From: Styela clava
Lineage: Eukaryota; Chordata; Ascidiacea; Stolidobranchia; Styelidae
Assembly (NCBI RefSeq): GCF_964204865.1
Contig: NC_135259.1
Coordinates: forward strand, 11,604,974-11,668,973
DNA length: 64,000 nucleotides
Direction of reading: 5' to 3'
A model generated the notes under the pieces. It did not search any database, was not told the origin of the DNA, and was given only the letters and a program-made list of their open reading frames with translations. Position numbers and translations under genes: made by a program. The first letter of the stretch is position 1. Every line of letters begins with the position of its first letter. This document shows, piece by piece, positions 46,734-58,423 of the stretch.

Positions 46734-48044
46734 ATGGATGAAGAAAGTGTCGATAGCAAGACTTCTACGGAAACATATAACCTGAAATCTAGAACCTTTC
46801 GGATACCGTCGCACAGTGACAGTATTTTAGAAGTATTGAATTCCCAGCGAGAAAGAGGAGAATATTGTGATATTACAGTTCTTGTCGAACATCAACGATT
46901 TACAGCTCACAAATGTGTTTTAGCTGCAAGCAGTCCGTATTTTGACTCTCTACTTTCTTCTGATAATGACGGGTTATATTTGCGGCAAGTGAGCGTCGAC
47001 AGTTTCAGAACAATACTGGATTTCATGTATACATCTAAACTTCAACTAGAACCTGGAAAAATTCAAGATATACTCTCGGCAGCAAAGTTTTTGCAAGTCA
47101 AAGGAGTTGTGTCAATATGCTGTCGATATCTCGAAACACAAATCAAAGCGTTGGCAAAAAATATACAAAATAACCCAGAGCAGAATTCGAGTCCAGCAGC
47201 TGTGTTGTCGGTTGAGTCGAGAGTCCCAGAAAATGCCACGATACCAATGGCAAACTATTTATCCCCCATTGCTGGACAAAATCCAAACCAGCCATTCCTA
47301 CGGAGACCACCTCAGTTTTTGCCACAAAATAACTACATTGGGGCTCCAGATGTAGGGCGGCCTGCTCAACACGAATTAGCAAATAATTACAACTTCAGTC
47401 CACCTGCCTTTCGAAATGATGACGCGTCTCGATACTCAACAGCGTTTCCTAAAGTTCCCCAACCTAAAGAAATGTTTCATTCAAACCCATCTAACCAATA
47501 TCAAATAAATCCATATAACGATCAACGGCACAATAACTTTCAGCAAGGCCTGAATTTCAACGATGCCAAAAGCGATGAAAGGATTCCTCGACGTCCCGAT
47601 CACGGGAATTATCCAGACAGAAGAAATCACAACTATGATCCCTCAAGGCGTCATCAAGTTAACGCAGATGGGCGTCTTTCGCACTGGAATCCGAATTTTG
47701 GAATTAGTGGTCCACATAATGTAAGTAGTCCAAAGCCCCACTCGAAATCGGCTGATATGTGGGACCGAAAACGCGGTGAACGCAATTTACTTTTATCTCA
47801 ACCAACATTATCGAACCTAGGTCGGAAGGAAAACAAACAATTTCCTCAAATCTCTCTCACTGACAATGCAAAATCAGTGCGACAAGCATTTAGGACAAAT
47901 GATGACGAATTTGCCTGTCCGTCACTTATTAATTCACCGATCCCTCGATATCACTCAAACAACCATGGTCGAGCTTCTGCTTCTAAAAAATTTTATATTG
48001 AACAATCACATTCCCCGGGCGGATTTGCTACAATCTCTTATTAA
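46734..48044 (+). CDS. BTB/POZ domain protein with disordered tail
   Basis: A 436-residue intronless frame. Residues about 25-140 are a BTB/POZ domain of the zinc-finger (ZBTB) type: LEVLNSQRERGEYCDITVLV, then FTAHKCVLAASSPYFDSLLS, then FRTILDFMYTSKLQLEP and ILSAAKFLQVKGVVSICCRY. BTB domains form dimers and act in transcription repression or Cullin-3 ligases. The rest is asparagine-, proline- and serine-rich, apparently disordered, with no Kelch, BACK or C2H2 zinc-finger motif visible. It could be a BTB-only adaptor, a retrocopy that lost its C-terminal exons, or the first exon of a longer gene. I favour a complete intronless gene because the frame ends cleanly, and a candidate polyadenylation signal (AATAAA) occurs near 48704. 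Confidence 0.88.
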   Translation: MDEESVDSKTSTETYNLKSRTFRIPSHSDSILEVLNSQRERGEYCDITVLVEHQRFTAHKCVLAASSPYFDSLLSSDNDGLYLRQVSVDSFRTILDFMYTSKLQLEPGKIQDILSAAKFLQVKGVVSICCRYLETQIKALAKNIQNNPEQNSSPAAVLSVESRVPENATIPMANYLSPIAGQNPNQPFLRRPPQFLPQNNYIGAPDVGRPAQHELANNYNFSPPAFRNDDASRYSTAFPKVPQPKEMFHSNPSNQYQINPYNDQRHNNFQQGLNFNDAKSDERIPRRPDHGNYPDRRNHNYDPSRRHQVNADGRLSHWNPNFGISGPHNVSSPKPHSKSADMWDRKRGERNLLLSQPTLSNLGRKENKQFPQISLTDNAKSVRQAFRTNDDEFACPSLINSPIPRYHSNNHGRASASKKFYIEQSHSPGGFATISY

Positions 48045-49860
48045 TATGTGCAATTTTCTATCAATTTTCATTGCAACCAATGGCTTTTTTATAAACATGT
48101 ACCTTTGACTAATAGTTTTTCTAATAATTGTTGATGAACGTAATCGATTCTCCAAATAGATATGTTTTGATTTGTTGAAATTTGCTGAATCGATTCCAAC
48201 ACTAGGCCCACAGTCACAAATATTTGTCACATGTGTTTATATAGATTTTTTATTTTCCCTAGAATCGGAAGACATTACCCACATATTCATACCCGCCGTA
48301 TCGTCAAAGGATTACGTGATTCGAAGACAAATCCCCTCTTAGAAAAAAGGGGAAGCTATTGAGGCTATTTATCCAGACTTGACACTCATGGGCAAACGTG
48401 TTATTTCTACATATTCTCTTTTTATATCTTAAAGTGCCTATTTATGTCTCGACTATGTCATGAATGAAAGTAAATTATATATATGACGTCCATTTTAAAG
48501 CGTTATGTTGAAGCTTGTTGTTGATTGTTACCGACTTACCAATGCTAGACGATTGTTGAGTTGCTATATTCGTTTTTTTTCGTGCTAACTTGCTTCGACA
48601 GATTTCAATAACACACATTTATCAAACAAAGAATATTATTGAAACTTTGATGTTGTATATGTATTAACTGCATATCTGTGTTGTTTTTATTACCCTATTT
48701 TCCTAATAAAATAGAGAAAACACGTGGCAGACATTTTCAAAATGAAATGATATGACAGAGAGGAAAATGATAATAATATGCAAAATAGTAGAGATAGTCG
48801 TATACTCATATTCATGTTCTCTTTGCCATATTGTTGGCGATTGAAAACTCCGCAAAAATTTTTAGGAAGTTGATTCTGAAAAGTAGCTCTATTTTATATT
48901 ATTTATTCATCACATTTTGCGAAATTCATATTCATATGCGAAAGCTATTGTCTTATTCCAAGAGATGTGTGATCAATTTTATTCGGAACGGTAGCAGTAG
49001 CATCAGAATGCCCGATTTCTAATTTCAAGAGAGCAATGATTAGGGCTTGGAGGAAATTGTATATTAGATACTGAAATTTGAGCAGTCATGTAACATTTAT
49101 GGTTTGAGAATATTTATTTTTTGCCATTTAGATAATACAGATTTACTTGTATAATTCGAATAAATCTTAAATAAATGATGAAACATTTACTCCGGGTACA
49201 ATTAAATAATCAAATTAAATGGAACATAAAAAACACGAATTTTGGGGCGATTCCTCTAGGAATGCGAATTAGCGTTTATCTGCATATTATGTACTCATTC
49301 ATTTTAGTGTATGACCTTATTACCGATAGTGAGCTATGTTGAAGACTTTAGTCGATCGCGGTCAAAAGCATGTTGGCCACCCCTGCTATAGAATAACACA
49401 TTGAATGCATTTTACAAGGCAAGGTTCGAGAATTTCTGTTATATCTATGTTATTTGATCTTATTAGTAAAATACAATTTCAAAATGTAAAATGCAAACCA
49501 GTTAATTATAAACCAGTCTGTCTTTTTATAGACTTATACAAACTTGAGTGTAGTATATTTTTCTATTTATTTATTCTCTAGTTTTTCTTAATATCGTTGG
49601 TACTCAGAACAATCTGTAAGGTCAGTTTTGTGCTAACGTCATAATATTATGCGATCACATTATGTATCTGAATCACATCATTAGCTGATGGTGTTGGAAT
49701 GGAAGTGGAAGCCCACACGATCCAACCTATTTTTCAATGTAAACAAGAAAACAGTTGGAAAAATAATTGAAGAGGATTTTATGATTAAATGTATATTTAT
49801 TTACTTACCCGGGTTTTCAAAACCGCTAAGACGTCTGCATAAATTATAGCGTAGAGCAGA
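48045..49860. other. 3' region of the BTB gene and intergenic sequence
   Basis: No second gene is supported. AATAAA-type signals occur near 48704. GTTGGCCACCCCTG at about 49374-49387 looks like a hAT right terminus with no visible partner. Confidence 0.45.
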
Positions 49861-49960
49861 GGTTCCCAAACCAAGGCCCGCGGGCCAAATCCGGTCCGCG
49901 GGCCAAATCCGGTCCGCGTAACGATTCAAAATGGCCCGCCGAGCTTGAGTGAAATAGTGT
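49861..49960. mobile_element. Left terminus of a hAT element
   Basis: CAGAGGTTCCCAAACC, then GGCCCGCGGGCCAAATCCGG, is a typical animal hAT left end. The segment GGGCCAAATCCGGTCCGC is duplicated in tandem. No right end was found, so the element is truncated or unbounded. Confidence 0.5.
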
Positions 49961-52192
49961 GCAACAGATTTTGTTTCACTTTTTTGCATTCTAGATAGCG
50001 TTCTCAGCCTCTATAGCAGCCTGTTTCGCAACTACAAAAATTGAAAGCAAATAAGCGATACATTAAGCATAAGACAATACAAAATTTATTTTAGGAAATC
50101 TAAGTGCAAGGGCGTGAAAATACTATCCACTGCTATTTTGAATATTTTTATTTTTCTAATTTTTAAAGAAAAAACTTGAATATACATATAAATATTTTTG
50201 GTAAAACTATATATAAAAAAACGCATTGAGCGAACGAACGGTGAGGACGAAGTGATATTACAAACAATTACCTACGTTTCTTGAGTTATATGTATTTATA
50301 AAAAGTGCATTGATTATAACATTTATAAAATGATTCCAAATTACCCGAGGAAGTCTTTGAAATATACTGTCTCAAAATAAATAAACTTAAAAGTTTTTAA
50401 TACTACACTACAAAACTACAGAATACTACAATACTACAGAATTCAATATTACACTATTCCTACTCGATCACCGGTTGAAGATATTTTTATCAGTTTCAAT
50501 GAAGACATATTACCGCATTGCCGCGTCCTACTGAAATAGAATTATCGGAAGAGCCTTCAATTTTATATACATAGGTAGCTTCTGCTTACATTCATTTTAA
50601 ACATAGGTACGAAAAAAAATATAAAAAATAAAATGATAAAGTAGTAGTAATATGAAAAATTAGACCATTATAAAAAAGTAAAACCCAGCATGTTTATATC
50701 TGCCGTGAATCCACCATCTGTTGCAGTAATGTTGCTTAAAGCTCTTCAGGAAACACTTGTTAAAAACACATCACTTGTGTGTATGGAAACGTACCATATC
50801 CCAGACAACTAAATATAAAACTATAGTCGTAGACAAGTTGATTTCTTCAGCTAACTAATATCACAACACAGCACTATTGAAAATAACACCGTATCGTATA
50901 TAACTAAGTTGCGTCCCAGTTTGACATAGCCAAGCAACACAACGACGATAACACCGATGGTGCCGTTACATATGAGAAAAAGCCTTCAAAAACAATGAGA
51001 TTCCGAGTACCTGCGGGTGCCCACGTAAATAGGTCCCGCGAGCCGGAAAGTGGTCCACGGGACGTATGATGCACTTCCCTGTCTCCGAGAATCACCCAAA
51101 CTACTAGATGACTAAATTGCTCCACACTTCAACTAGTTTGCGTAAAACAAAGTTGTTCCTGACGAGTGGAAGAAATGAGAAGATGATGTCTCAAATCTAT
51201 TGGGAGGATATATACATTAATGGAACATACGTTTCATACATGGAACTTCACTGGGATTGAAAATCTTTGCAAAATTGTATATTACTGATTCTAATGTGAA
51301 GTCGTTAGTGCTCGCATATTACGCTATCCATTTTCAGAATAGTAATGCACGTTTTAATTTGTGTGTAAACTAATTTCTTTTCTCACCTAAGACTTTACAT
51401 TTGAATTTTAGGGGCAAATAATCTCGTTGTAATTGATTATCTAAGTTTATGTCTAGGCTTGTCCATTGGACATAGTTTTCTTTTCGATCCCCTCTCACAG
51501 TCATTTATGCATGTGCCATCCTATTCCATGAGATTTCCATTGGATTATAGTTCAATAAAAATATTGAATTTATGAAAATTTAAGTTCTAGTGTCTGCTGA
51601 ATAGAACAACTACATTTACAAAGTACAAAGAGACACGCGAAACGACAAGTATGTTGACTTTGTTAACTTTGAAATACAGAGGTATTTTCTAACTATGAAA
51701 ATTCAGTATCCCGGCGCCCACCGCTGAAACCTATCGAAAAAGTTTCCAGCGATAGGGAACGCTTTCTTTTCTCGGAAAACAAGCCAAACACAAAATTTCT
51801 GAGTTATGTGGACACTATCCCAGACCTATACATGCCAAGTTTTGAACGTACTATCGCGCCACCACGTTACCTCCCCACCATGTAGAAATCGTGTCGGTAA
51901 GGACATAATATTACTTTTGTGGACGCACAAAAATTGTTTCACTTATCCCGCGTGTCCCAATTGCCACACGTCTCCCATGAGAAATGCAAGGTAGAGGTAA
52001 AAGATTGGTTGGGGCGGTTGAGGTGTGTAACACCCGGTAGTTCTAAGTCGAGTGCCACCTCGAAAGCGACAAACCCAAATAGTGGCCAGTGCATCACGCG
52101 ACCAATTACCGGCCGATCCGACCCGGACGTAGGTGTCGTTATAGGTCCAAATAATTTATACCTATTATGGATCTTGGCACCGTTATACGTCG
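49961..52192. other. Intergenic, no supported gene
   Basis: AT-rich. A short run of ACTACA repeats lies at about 50400-50445. The segment 51840-52190 is less AT-rich and has long open frames on both strands (for example minus 51939-52214), but neither has a recognisable domain. The right edge is the start of the tandem duplication. Confidence 0.4.
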
Positions 52193-53128
52193 ATGCAGGA
52201 TCAATTTTCGCCACCTCGCTACATCATTGACTATTGCCACACATGATCGCACACTCGCACAGAGCCCAAGTAACTAATATAATGGCGACATATTGACAGT
52301 AAAACAGTCAGGGCAAAAGTAGAGACGGGTTGCCTTATTTGGGACATAGTTTATTAGAAACGTGTATTCAAAAATTGAGAATTCACGCGACATAATAAAT
52401 CTACAGAATAAGTTCATTGTTCTGTCTGAACCACAATGGAGACTATTTCCAAGTGAGCAACAGATTCGATTTCGTACACACATGAATTCCATTTAGATGA
52501 TGTCTATTTCACAAAGTATCGCTATTGTTATTTTAAGTTAATGTTATTGTGTTAAAACTAAACCTTCGCCTAGGCTCGCTGTCATATATAGTCTTGCGTG
52601 AGTCAACTGTATTGTTATTCGATTGTTTGCTTGTGAATCACACCTCATATAGTATGTTTGTGGTCAAATTTCAATACTACATCTATTCTTCCTACTGATT
52701 GAATATAATAATATATACCTCACGCGAAGAGATAGGCTACAAAGCTGTGCAGAATTTTCCCGCGAACGACGAACACATTCGGGTCTCAATAGTATTCAAA
52801 ATATCCCATGAAAATACACATAAAGTCGGAACCCAATTATCTAATTTACATACACGTTTCTGGACTTTTTGCAATTGAGGAACAGTTGTTTTCAAACATT
52901 TCAACATAAAGACGTTTATACAGAAGTATACGTATCATTTGTGAACATCGAGAGCTAGAAATGGTTGCTTTATTTCGAACGTAATGATTGCGGGTTATTA
53001 CAAAATATTTTAAAAACTCAACTGAGAAATATTGGGTTATTGGATTAGGTTATTGAATCCTGAAGCAGAAAGTTATAAATCAAGTCAGTATTTTACTAAC
53101 AAATTAAATGTTGTTACGAGTCGGATTT

Positions 53129-53763
53129 TCATGAAGATATACCTGCTACAATAAAAGAAACAAATGGAAAATTACAAAATATTATATTAGCAGAAAAGGT
53201 AACGAGAATAGTCATACAACTTTTTCGGGACCACCCATTCTCTTCATTACATCCACGAGAATTACATTGGTTCGACGAACCGTGTTGCCGATTGCGCAAG
53301 TAAACTATACCTCGGTAAAAGAAATAGGGACAGTCCCCAGGAATCACTGTGAATATTCTAAGGGTGGATCTTTGGCCTAACAATTCCAAAAAATTCCCGA
53401 CTTGATTTAGTCTAATTTGGCGGAACCCGTATATTTTTACAGACGTATATTGTAGACATGAATATATCAACTAAAATGTTAAACAAAAGGCTTGATAAAT
53501 GTGCCGTTGTGTTTTATACACGTGTACAATGTCGATTCGTTAAATTAAACTGAATTAGGTTTGACGAGACACATTTGAATATACAGAAATTTCAGAATTC
53601 AACATTTACAAAAATTCTCATCTAATTACAATACGGTACGTCGATATGGAAAATCAACAGCAAAATTTACTTTGTAATATATATAATGTTTTTTTTATTT
53701 TTGTTCAGATTATCTGTAACTAATAACTTTATATCGCATTTTTCATTGTCTACATTCTACAAC
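53129..53763. promoter_or_regulatory. Upstream region of peptide gene 1
   Basis: A TATA-like run (TATATATA) lies near 53677-53685, about 80 bp before the ATG at 53764. TTTGTTCAG at about 53701-53709 could be a splice acceptor for a 5' UTR intron or leader. The minus frame at 53129-53470 is broken by stops in the duplicate copy, so it is not a conserved gene. Confidence 0.45.
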
Positions 53764-54013
53764 ATGATCAGTTCAATTCAGCAATTTGTTCTCATGTTGG
53801 TTATGATGTTGATCATCGTTGCAACCTTCATGACTGAAGTCGAAAGTAACAGCAGTTTTAAACATTAGTTAAACCTCTTTTGTTCAACAAGCTCGAAAGA
53901 AAACTACAAAACAAATTATTATATTTTCAGGTTACATATACTGCAATACAATATTTGATTGTCCGGATGGATATCGGTTCTGCATTCACGGAAAATGCTT
54001 GACTCATTAATAG
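53764..54013 (+). CDS. Secreted four-cysteine micropeptide, copy 1
   Basis: Exon 1 (53764-53845) encodes 27 residues dominated by a signal peptide, MISSIQQFVLMLVMMLIIVA and TFMTEVE. A phase-1 intron follows. Exon 2 (53931-54013) encodes the mature part, SYIYCNTIFDCPDGY then RFCIHGKCLTH, and the stop at 54008-54010. The total is 53 residues. Cysteine spacing is C-x5-C-x6-C-x4-C, which would allow two disulphides. Three bases after the stop, TAG|GTAATT gives a splice donor, and TTGCAG|GACAG at 54245-54251 the matching acceptor, so a non-coding third exon ends near the AATAAA at 54331. Continuing past the exon 1 donor gives a false extension (NSSFKH). The layout recalls the nodule-specific cysteine-rich and insect bacteriocyte peptides, but only as a general secreted-peptide plan; I infer no homology. 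The target and function are unknown. Confidence 0.75.
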
Positions 54014-54777
54014 GTAATTTTCATTATGTACTTTAATTGTTTATCCACAACTTTGTTTGAATTTGTTTATTTTTCTAAATGCAAGTAAACCTGCCTCACA
54101 ATGTCCTAATAAATGTATAAATGATAACTGCTTGCTGGGAGCAGTGTATTCTCCACAGTAAAAATGTCTTAAATAATGACTTGAAACAATTCTGCAAGTT
54201 TTTATGCTCAAATTTCAATGTCGTGTTAAATATTTTAACTATTTTTGCAGGACAGAATTGACAAAATCGAGCAATGGTGGCAAAAAGAGAATTCTGAATA
54301 ATGTTTAAAATTTTGGATAAATAATTTGAGAATAAATTTTCATCGAAAACTCTTTGTGATAAAAAATTTATTATTTTAGTAGAGTCGACAGTAGAGGTTT
54401 AGTGACTGAGACATTGATAACCTATAAATAAAGTTTTAATATAAAGTAAAAAGAAACAGATATGGTTTAAATCCATCGGAGCATCCCCCCTGTATGAAAG
54501 ACAAAGAAACTCTCCGATTTCGGGTTTGAGTAAGATAGAGATATGTAAAACTCGAGTTAAAAGGTTTAACAGTGCAAAAATATGGAGAGTTTATTTGAAC
54601 TGTTAATCCGAGAAAACAATATAGAAAGTTATATATATAAAAATAATGAAAAAGCAAATGCTTAATGTAATTTACCAAGGTGGTAACGTTACGACCGTAT
54701 AGGTCAGGTCGTATGATCGTACAGCTTCAGTAAATTATTAACATCTCAAGCACGCTCCATCAATAACTCTAATATTC

Positions 54778-55240
54778 GTGTGCTGTATATACATATTCTC
54801 CCTATTTTCAGGGTTGGTCACGTGGTATACATATACAACCCAAAATATACATATATATTCAAGTAATGTACATGTTCAACCAATAGATTATATATATATA
54901 TACTGTGTAGCCTATATCATGATGATAACGCATATCTTCCAAAAAGGGTTTGTCAAGTATTGTTATCTGCCAGCCAATGGGAACAAATCTAATACAAGTA
55001 CGTGGCCTTCTACGCAATTACAAAATGCGCGCCACCCGCTCGACGGTTTTACGAACACGTGGAACATCTCTGAGCTATTCACACCTACAAAGAGAACGTG
55101 TTTTGGCGTGTCGTACCCATGGTGCGTTGTCAAACCTGTTTATCAGAGAGAGTATAGTCATCATATCGCGTTACCATGTACGAGCTCACAAATTGGATAG
55201 TTATGCAAAACAAAGCCCTATTTATACGGATTATTTATGA
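54778..55240 (+). other. Open frame retained in both duplication units
   Basis: Two overlapping frames stay open here and at 59179-59539. The frame from about 54950 has an arginine-rich stretch, VRGLLRNYKMRATRSTVLRT, that faintly recalls the region before the catalytic core of integrase-like transposon proteins. The duplication is young, so openness in both copies says little. I do not call a gene. Confidence 0.25.
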
Positions 55241-55376
55241 AACCGTTTTGGACTCGTAATAAACGATTTTCATAATAAACAGACATCGTCTTTCAAATTC
55301 CAAGTCAAACGACCTCTCTAGAGTTCTACCGTTACCTAATACTCAAAGTGCGTAAGATGGTGATCAATATTTATTA

Positions 55377-55478
55377 CTTATCGATCTTGATCGGTAAGTA
55401 TGTTGATAGGTATTTGTCTGTTTGTTTGTCTGTTAGATACACGCGATATTTCACGAAAGCATGGTTCAGTCTGCAATC
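55377..55478. other. Spacer between duplication units
   Basis: About 100 bp not shared by the two units. It has a TTGTCTGTTTGTTTGTCTGT run near 55415. No gene. Confidence 0.6.
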
Positions 55479-56976
55479 ATGCAGGATCGATTTTCGCCAC
55501 CTCGCTACATCATTGACTATTGCCACGCATGATCGCACAGAGGTCAAGCAACTAATATAATGGCGACAGTAATACAGTCAGCGCCAAAGTCGAGACGGGT
55601 TACCCTATTTGTGACATAATTTATTGGAAACGTGTATTCAAAAATTGAGAATTCATGCGACACAATAAATCTACAGAATAATTTCATTGTTCTGTCTGAT
55701 TCCTGAACCACAATGAGGACTATTTCCAAGTGAGCAACAGATTCGATTTCGTACACACGTGAATTTCATTTAAATGATGTTTATTTCACAAAGTATCGCT
55801 ATTGTTATTATTTTGTTAATGTTATTGTGTTAAAACTGAACCCTCGCCTATAGGCTCGCTGTCATGTATAGTCTTGCGTGAGTCAACTGTATTGTTATGT
55901 TATTGTTTGCTTGTGAATCTCACCTCATATAGTATGTTTGTTGATCAAATTTCAATACTACATCCCATTCTTCTTACTGATTGAATATCATAATTTATAC
56001 CTCACGCGAAGAGATAGGCTACAAAGCTGTGCGGAATTTTTCCGAGAACGTCGAACACATTTGGGTTTCAATAGTATTCAAAATACCCCATGAAAATACA
56101 AATGAAGTCTAAGAAACAACGTAATATCATTTTAATCAATAATTTATCTGAACTATATAGCTCCCATAATGACTTTGGATAAATGCGTTCAATGAGTTAG
56201 TGGCGCTAACTCGAATATCATCTGTTTTAGTAGGTTTGTGTGGTAGTGTTATTTTACATAAATATGATGTCATGAGACAGGTAGCGAAACCCAATTATCT
56301 AATTTACATACACGTTTCTGAACTCTTTGCCCAATTGAGGAACAGTTGTTTTCAAACATTTCAACATAAAGAAGTTAATACATAAGTACGTATCATTTGT
56401 GAACATCGAGAGCTAGAAATGGTTGCTTTATTTCGAACGTAATGATTGCGGGTTATTTCAAAATATTTTAAAAACTCAACTGAGAAATATTGGGTTATTG
56501 GATCCTGAAGCATAAAGTTATAAATCAAGTCAGTATTTTACCAACAAATTGAATGTTGTTACGAGTCGGATTTTTATGAAGATATACCTGCTACACTAGA
56601 AGAAACAAATGGAAAAATACAAAATATTATATTAGCAAAAATAGTAACGAGATTAGTCATACAACTTTTTCGGGTTCACCCATTCTCTTCATTACATTCA
56701 TGAGAATTACATTGGTTCGATGAACCGTGTTGCCGATTGCGCAAGTAAACTATACCTCAGTAAAAGAAATAGGGACAGCCCCCAGGAATCACTGCGAATA
56801 TTCTAAAGGTGGATCTTAAGCCTAACAATTCAAAAAAATTCCCGACTTCATTTAGTCTAATTTGGCGGAAACCGTATATTTCTACAGACGTATATTGTAG
56901 ACATGACTATATCAACTAAAAATGTTAAACAAAAGGCCTGATAAATGTGCCGTTGTGTTTTATACACGTATACAAT

Positions 56977-57795
56977 CGTCACGCTAATAACCGAATTGCG
57001 TAAGTCATTTCTAGCAGTTTTGAGAAAAACGTAAAAAACTTCCTAATGATTTTGTTATGCAATTGAGAGTCAATAATTTGTCATGGTTCAATTTTTTGAT
57101 CGTAGCCGGATTTAAGTTAATTTGTATGACGCAGTTAAGTGACGTCATAATGGCGCACTGTGACTTAGGCAGAAATGTGTCTATGACTTGGTGACATACG
57201 CAATTTTGCAACTTCACTATATGCACCAGTCCTGAAAACTAAACATTCCAAACACGAATGTAATTATCAGTATCTACAATGTCTAATCCCCAAAATAGCT
57301 AATCAATTTCAATTACATCATTTTTTATGTTTAAAAATATATATTTCATCAATATAACACGTTCTGCACACCCACTGAAATAGGATTAAGATTAAATATA
57401 AAGAATAAAACAGCAATGCACCCAATATAAAAGCCAACCAAGGTAAATTGGACTCGGACAGTGAATATCACAAGTGCACGTCTTCCTATACTGTAGTAAA
57501 AATTCAAATTAATACGCGTAAAGCTAGAATCCGAGATGCAAAAACTCGAAAATACTTGGCCGAGGTTATTTTGCCTTTGTGACGTCACAATAGTACTGCG
57601 GTAACAGTAATTCATTATGACGAAACAATTGCACAAATGTGCATGTCATACTAAATCTCCATTTTTATGGGTTTCGGAATTCCTAAAATAAAATCTGATT
57701 TAACAGACAGGTGCGCAGCATTACATAAATACCTATTTTATTAAAAACTCAAAATCGCCAAAAATGACATACGCAATTCGGTTATTAGCGTGACG
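56977..57795. mobile_element. Inverted-repeat element with CAAT target duplication and empty site
   Basis: The left end CGTCACGCTAATAACCGAAT continues TTGCGTA and GTCATTT. The right end is its reverse complement over about 45 bp with few mismatches. CAAT is repeated at both edges (56973-56976 and 57796-57799). Unit 1 has a single CAAT at the equivalent point (about 53527), so the unoccupied site is visible. Frames inside are short and unrecognised. A 4-bp duplication is uncommon; Chapaev, Sola1 and Ginger are superfamilies to compare. Confidence 0.88.
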
Positions 57796-58031
57796 CAATG
57801 TTGATTCGTTAAATTAAAGTGAATTAGGTTTGACGAGACACATATGAAAATACAGAAATTTCAGAATTCGACATTTACAAAAATTCCCATCTAAATACAA
57901 TACGGTACGTCGATATGGAAAATTAACAACAAAATTTACTTCGTAATATAATGTTTTTTTTTTAATTTGTATTCAGATTATCTGTAACTAATAACTTTAT
58001 ACCGTATTTTTCATTATCTACATTCTACAAC

Positions 58032-58279
58032 ATGATCAGTTCAATTCAGCAATTTGTTCTCATGTTGGTTATGATGTTGATCATCGTTACAACCTTTATG
58101 ACTGAAGTCGAAGGTAACAGCAGTTTTAAACATTAGTTAAACCTCTTTTGTTCAACAAGCTCGAAGGAAAACTACAAACAAATCTCATATTTTCAGGTTA
58201 CATATACTGCAATACAATATTTGATTGCCCGGATGGATATCGGTTCTGCATTCACGAAAAATGCTTGACTCATTAATAG
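58032..58279 (+). CDS. Secreted four-cysteine micropeptide, copy 2
   Basis: The duplicate of the gene at 53764. Exon 1 is 58032-58113 and exon 2 58197-58279, with the stop at 58274-58276; 53 residues. The phase-1 intron and the donor right after the stop are conserved, with the third-exon acceptor at 58507-58512. It differs from copy 1 by Ala to Thr in the signal peptide, Ser to Gly at the first residue encoded across the intron, and Gly to Glu between the last two cysteines (CIHEKC). I count three replacement and two silent changes in the coding sequence. All four cysteines are kept. Confidence 0.75.
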
Positions 58280-58318
58280 GTAATTTTCATTATGTACTTT
58301 AATTGTTTATCCACAATT

Positions 58319-58423
58319 ATGAATTTGTTTATTTTTCTAAACGCAAGTAAACCTGCCTCACAATGTCCTAACAAATGTATAAATGATAACTGCTTGCTGG
58401 GAGCAGTGTATTCTCCACAGTAA
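58319..58423 (+). other. 34-codon frame with a CP..CI...C motif inside an intron
   Basis: The frame reads MNLFIFLNASKPASQ, then CPNKCINDNCLL, then GAVYSPQ and stop. It lies in the 3' UTR intron of peptide gene 2. In copy 1 the same frame is present at about 54060-54162, but an indel removes the ATG. Its CP-CI-C pattern echoes the mature exons (CPDGYRFCIHGKC, CPPGYSCIRGQC). It could be a decayed extra mature exon or an alternative peptide, but the upstream splice phase does not fit exon 1, so it may be chance. Confidence 0.25.

Larger units (their letters stand above)
52193..55376. repeat. Tandem duplication, unit 1 (carries a peptide gene)
   Basis: Collinear and nearly identical to 55479-59637. 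Both start at ATGCAGGATC...TTTTCGCCACCTCGCTAC and end at AAGATGGTGATCAATATTTA. Unit 1 lacks two segments present in unit 2: about 175 bp corresponding to 56115-56290, and the 819-bp element at 56977-57795. Differences elsewhere are scattered point changes and short indels, so the duplication is recent. Confidence 0.92.

Noticed and set aside
53129-53470. 113-residue minus-strand frame in duplication unit 1
   Set aside because: The matching sequence in unit 2 has in-frame stops, and no signal exon or splice partner fits. It is upstream sequence of the peptide gene.
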